64,000 nucleotides of DNA from Beroe forskalii (taxonomy: Eukaryota > Ctenophora > Nuda > Beroida > Beroidae), in the NCBI GenBank assembly GCA_011033025.1, contig WFMF01000574.1, positions 35,262-99,261 on the forward strand, read 5' to 3'. The position numbers and the translations under genes were made by a program. The notes below the pieces were generated by a model. It did not search any database. It was not told the DNA's origin and was given only the letters and a program-made list of their open reading frames with translations. Below, one piece after another: positions 60,001 to 64,000 of this stretch (position 1 is the stretch's first letter; each line of letters opens with the position of its first letter).

Positions 60001-62097
60001 ATAATTGCGAGGCGACGTTTTCATCTACTTAGAACGTCTGGCCTCTGGGGGCTGCCGCCCCCAGACCCCTGCTTGTCATTTGAAATACAGTTCTTTGCAG
60101 ATTTACTGTGCCAGGCATCTTGAAATTTCGGCTACAGGCAGGGTAGATTTCATTATGAGGCGACAATTTCATCTACTTAGAACGTCTGGATTCTGGGGGC
60201 TGCCGCCCCCAGACCCCTGCTTGTCATTTGAAATACAGTTCGCTTTAGATTTCCTGTGTCAAGCACCTTGAAATTTCAGCTGAAGTTTGGGTAAGAATCA
60301 TTACGAGGCGATAATTTCATCTTCTTAGAACGTCTGGCTTCTGGGGGCTGCCGCCCCCAGACCCCTGCTTGTCATTTGAAATACAGTTCGTTTCAGATTT
60401 CCTGTGTCAGGCACCTTGAAATTTCGGCTAAATTTAGGGTAGTGATAATTGCGAGGCGACGTTTTCATCTACTTAGAACGTCTAGCCTCTGGGGGTTGCC
60501 GCCCCCAGACCCCTGCTTGTCATTTGAAATACAGTTCTTTGCAGATTTACTGTGCCAGGCATCTTGAAATTTCGGCTACAGACAGGGTAGATTTCATTAT
60601 GAGGCGACAATTTCATCTACTTAGAACGTCTGGATTCTGGGGGCTGCCGCCCCCAGACCCCTGCTTGTCATTTGAATTACAGTTCTTTGCAGATTTACTG
60701 TGCCAGGCACCATGAAATTTCGGCTACAGTTCTGCGGGCTGCCCTTACTTGGTCTAAAGGCATCACTTCTTTTAAGAGAAGCAGTCTATTAGAACCTTGG
60801 CAAAAATGGTGGCAAACTGGGGAATTTTCAAAAGCTGCTGACGGGGGAATTTCCCTTCCTGGAAGGTAAGCCCTCCTGCTGACTCCTAATGACCCCCTGG
60901 TGACCCCCACCAACCCCTACTGACCCCCTGGCGACCCCCACTCACCCTCCAGTGACCCCCACTATCCCCCTAGCTCCCTAGTGACTCCCTATTGAACCCC
61001 TGCTGTCTTGCTGACCCCCTGGTGACCCCTACGACACCCTGCTGCCCCCACTGAGCCCCTGCCCTGCTGACCTCTGGTGAACCCTTACTGAACCATTTCA
61101 GATCTGATAATTCTATAATTGTTTCGACACTTATCATGAGTGATTTTGAACATGAAAAACACCAGGGGGTTGGCAGGTGTTCGGTGGGGCAGCAGGGGGT
61201 CATTGGTATAGTCTTCCCCACTTCCCTAGGTCATATACACGCAGTGAGTCAGTCAATAGAATTGAGTGTTTCTAACATGAGCAGGAAATAGTTCCAGGCA
61301 TGGCACGGCATCAGGGATAAAACAATATGACTATATTGGAATGGATTTATAAGACTATAATGCTACAAGAGTAGGGATGGTCATTGGTCACCACCTAAAC
61401 TGCACATTGTCATGGACCATTAGCAACTTCAAAATTCTCTCTTTCTTTGATTTTTGTAACATTCAAAACGGCATTATATAAATGTACGGAGCTTGAGCCA
61501 TCTTCAACCACAAGGGAAAATTTTGACTGTTTCAACGACCTCAATTGACACATTTGACACCCCCCACCAATCAAATTAGCAGGAAAATGTCGGTTATAGA
61601 AATTGTAACAACTTTTTCTCTCACAACTTTCAACTAAGATGCTTCTGGCCGAAACCAGAGATGAAAAACGAAAAAAACGGCCAAACGGCCAACGGCCAAT
61701 TGGCCGAAACAGCAAATTTTCTAGTCGGTTGGCCGTTGGCCGGTGGACCCCCCCCCCCCCAAGAATAGAAAGGTTAATGAAATTCAATAATCGTTAGTCG
61801 CAGTCCAATATACCAAAAAACATATACAGTAATCAATAAATAGCAGAAAATTGGGCAGTTTATTATTTAACTAAGTAACTATGAAAAGTTTCCTGTGATA
61901 TATATACCTATCTATAAACCGTTAATATTTCACAATAGGTACCTATCTATATATCCATCTCCATCTGTGTCAAAGCAGTTGAATATTTGCTTTATTGCTT
62001 GTAGCGGATCATTAAGGTCAAATTCACTTTCCGATTCAGATATTTCCACTTCTGGGTTATTGTCAAAGTCAGCAGCTCCTGCTCCTTTGCTATTCAT
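57046..62097 (-). CDS. EF-hand protein, 5' exons
   Basis: Exon 1 (61943-62097) starts MNSKGAGAADF, preceded by an in-frame stop. It has an acidic stretch (EISESESEFD) and the helix and loop FNCFDTDGDGYIDR. Exon 2 (57275-57413) joins in phase 2 as TDLVEVCRHLGYDDDYADD, then IGQDGYISYDAF and ALLAAD. Exon 3 (57046-57159), phase 0 on both sides, encodes a hydrophilic Trp-rich segment including NVPSAWDFDKQSQ, ending at GTTAGTG. The first EF-hand loop is canonical with Asp at position 12. The second lacks the first Asp and the final acidic residue and is probably silent. Later exons were not found in the window. Paired N-terminal EF-hands with a disordered follow-on suggest a calcium-responsive adaptor, but I cannot name the family. 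The first intron is 4.5 kb because of a transposon-like insertion. Confidence 0.7.
58075..58820. repeat. CTGACCCC minisatellite and duplicated 200 bp block
   Basis: CACTATAGCACCATGCATTC and the following 190 bp occur at about 58095 and 58440, separated by irregular units of CCCCTACTGACCCCCTGGTGA. The array continues after the second copy. Confidence 0.8.
58940..59310. repeat. Short tandem repeat GGGGCTTCAAGATTGGGAT
   Basis: About ten variable units of 19-35 bp, carrying GTAGGAAAAT(T/G)GGGGCTTC. Confidence 0.75.
59440..60725. repeat. 148 bp satellite, nine copies, each with a GC hairpin
   Basis: The hairpin word GGGGGCTGCCGCCCCC starts near 59467, 59616, 59751, 59899, 60047, 60195, 60343, 60491 and 60639, almost all 148 bp apart. 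The rest of each unit contains GACCCCTGCTTGTCATTTGA, CTTGAAATTTCGGCTACA and TCATCTACTTAGAACGTCTG. The block near 59.9-60.3 kb matches that near 60.3-60.7 kb at a 444 bp (3 x 148) offset. Confidence 0.92.
60870..61095. repeat. Second CTGACCCCCTGGTGACC minisatellite
   Basis: Irregular units of CCCCTACTGACCCCCTGG-type sequence, the same motif as at 58.3-58.8 kb, here on the far side of the 148 bp satellite. Confidence 0.75.
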
Positions 62098-62099
62098 CG

Positions 62100-63327
62100 T
62101 CACCACAAACAATCATCTATTAATATTAAAGAGGTAACTTATTTCAGATAAATCATAAGAACTGATGAAAGTGATGCTTGAATCACATTGAGAATCTTAG
62201 AGTGTCAAATCAAAAATAAATGTTGGCAATTATAAAGCACTTCATTTAACACAGAAGTGAAAATGGGTAGAAAGAAAAAAGGCAAGTTCGGTTTTTTCCG
62301 AAAGTAGGAATATAGAAACTTACACTCTGGAACTATCAACCCCTTATTACTACTTAATGGGTTAGGGAACTAACATCACATAAAAATTGAAAATACTGCA
62401 TTGGCCCTGTTTTAAGGTAAAGAATTATATCTACTTGGTACAGAGTGTACCTGCTTATATTTTCAGACATAGGTAGAAGCATTGAGCATCTCTGATATCA
62501 ATTCAATTGCTAAAACTTATCATGGATAAATAGTTATAGTAAAAATTGGACTATAAGTTAATAATTTATTAACACTCATTAATCAAGGACCAACAATTAC
62601 ATAAGTAAAATGTCATAAATCAAGTAAAATTTTATAAATCATTGATATTTATACATTCAAATGACAATTCAATATATTCTTTTATTAAAACTTATTAATA
62701 AATTATCAAAATTAAATATCAGGTCCATCAAATGATAGCTTATCACTATAATGTAAATTCAAAATAACAGTATTTGATCATGAAATTTTGAATTAATAGC
62801 CAGTTTATAGAAGAATAGCCAATGATACAAATCAGACCTGATAAATTCAAACATTATGCCCAAAAACCGGAAAAAATATTGGTGATTCTAGACCAGTTTT
62901 TCATGGCGGACATGATGGAAATATAACTATAAGTAGAGCTAAAAAATGATGGGAAATTGCTGATATTTATGATTTAGCTCATTTCATGAACTAACCAAAA
63001 ATTTTGGACATATGGAGATTTCATCATTCATAAATGATGTCAAATCTTTTGGATATGCAGGAGATTTTTAGGTACCTTGAAGCAGCAGTTTTTGTCATGG
63101 ATCTTAGAGGTATATAAATGGGAATGATTTTATCACCTCCTGAAAAATGGGGTTTTTGGAATAAAATGTTTGATTTTATTGGGTCTGAAATATTTGATAA
63201 ATAAAAAGTACAGATACATGCTCTACAAGATTGAATAAAGAAATGGATTAACTTATTTTAAAACTGAACAGAAGATTATGTCAAAGCATTGAATTAATTC
63301 AAAGTGATTTAATAAATTATTGTATGT
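62100..63327. other. AT-rich region upstream of the EF-hand gene
   Basis: No supported gene or repeat. It must include the promoter of the EF-hand gene, but no core element could be singled out. Confidence 0.4.
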
Positions 63328-63932
63328 ACAGTACACATAGGTGGAGCAAAGTTGATTTTTGAGCCGGGGAATTTTTCCCTCGAAAATTAACGCTAATTGA
63401 ATTATGGTAATTTGATTATAGCAGTCCGACAACTTTATTGATCACGAAAGACGAACAGTAACGTAGTTGTATGAAACATGAGCTTCCCACTCCCAGTTCC
63501 AAGGATGTTTGTTTTCCTAAAGCAATCAGGTCGGACAAATATCTACATGTTCTCATGTGACAGCATATCAAAAATGATAGGCATATGGAATTGGAAGTGA
63601 CATCATAATATTGTGTTATGCACTGAATTACTGATTGGTAAAACCGCCTATCAAATGACAGAGTCCTGTACAGTAACCACACTGAATCAAGTCTGTATTG
63701 GTTAATAATGTCATAATCTTGAAGTAGCCTTGAAATAACAAAAGCGAATGTTTACACAATTATAGATAGGCCAGATTGCCTGGAAAGAGTAAATTTGAAA
63801 GTAAATCTCAAATGAGGTTGAGAATTTTGTCAAACTTGAGCCGGGGAAAAAGGATACTATTCCCTGGCTCCATAAATTGAGCCGGGGAAAAAACCCCCTG
63901 TCCCCGGCTTCTGCTCCACCCATGACAGTACA
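63328..63932. mobile_element. hAT-like MITE with perfect 8 bp target duplication
   Basis: The element (63336-63924) begins CATAGGTGGAGCA and ends TGCTCCACCCATG, so the 13 bp inverted ends differ at one base. It is flanked by ACAGTACA on both sides (63328-63335 and 63925-63932). GAGCCGGGGAA occurs three times near the ends. A TGACGTCA-family remnant with AAAACCGCCTATC lies inside at about 63590-63655. No transposase. Confidence 0.85.
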
Positions 63933-64000
63933 TGCAAAAAACAAATGTAAATGTATTTTGTAAGTTGTAAATCTGGTATCTTTAGGAAAGTGATCAATGA

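Larger units (their letters stand above)
57594..61766. mobile_element. 4.16 kb inverted-repeat-bounded insertion in an EF-hand gene intron
   Basis: The left boundary is an 11-base G run then TCCACCGGCCAACGGCCA at 57601. The right boundary is GGCCGTTGGCCGGTGGA then a 13-base C run ending at 61760. Inner ends share TTGGCCG words and a matching GAGAGAAA(A)GTTG segment. CAAGAAT lies just outside both ends (57594-57600 and 61760-61766), a likely 6-7 bp target duplication. The inside is almost wholly tandem repeats. No transposase frame is seen, so it is non-autonomous or decayed. Confidence 0.7.

Noticed and set aside
60005..60715. Two 88-codon plus-strand frames with near-identical proteins
   Set aside because: They are produced by the 148 bp satellite at a 444 bp offset, not by duplicated genes.
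59440..60725. CRISPR-like regular repeat spacing
   Set aside because: Units are 148 bp tandem copies with no unique spacers, in animal DNA. This is a satellite.
1..64000. tRNA, rRNA, retrotransposon or transposase genes
   Set aside because: No cloverleaf with internal promoter boxes, no rRNA-like block, no reverse transcriptase or DDE-type frame could be seen by eye. Dedicated searches (tRNAscan-type, profile-based) would be needed to exclude decayed ones.

Overview
The window looks like nuclear DNA of an invertebrate animal. It is AT-rich, its genes are broken by many short GT-AG introns, its extracellular modules (TIMP/NTR, thyroglobulin type-1, TIL, ShK) are metazoan, and long stretches are filled with short non-autonomous transposons and minisatellites. 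I cannot name the phylum. No rRNA, tRNA, CRISPR array or prokaryotic operon was seen.

Region 1 (about 1-16,931, minus strand) is one large gene of about 30 exons that runs off the left edge. Splice phases agree at every junction except one. The predicted secreted protein (about 1,875 residues in the window) has a signal peptide, then a TIMP-type N-terminal domain starting directly with Cys-x-Cys, a Cys-rich stretch, a TIL domain, a Thr/Ser/Pro-rich mucin-like stretch of about 380 residues, then alternating thyroglobulin type-1 (Tg1) and TIL domains with one ShK-like domain, and finally an array of Tg1 units. TIMP, TIL and Tg1 families classically inhibit metallo-, serine and cysteine proteases respectively, so this may be a multi-class protease inhibitor on a mucin-like stalk. 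This is the most interesting object in the window.

Region 2 (about 17-57 kb) is mostly gene-poor. It holds more than 20 copies of a roughly 60-100 bp palindromic repeat with a TGACGTCA core, several minisatellites, foldback elements and short inverted repeats. Two weak gene candidates are listed: minus-strand exons at 17,839-17,943 and 18,963-19,109 beside a CpG-rich stretch, and plus-strand exons at 40,753-41,375.

Region 3 (about 54-64 kb) holds the 5' exons of a minus-strand EF-hand gene (62,097 to 57,046, probably continuing). Its first intron carries a 4.16 kb inverted-repeat-bounded insertion packed with minisatellites and a nine-copy 148 bp satellite. Around it are a 1.34 kb TTAA-flanked foldback element and two hAT-like elements with perfect 8 bp target duplications.
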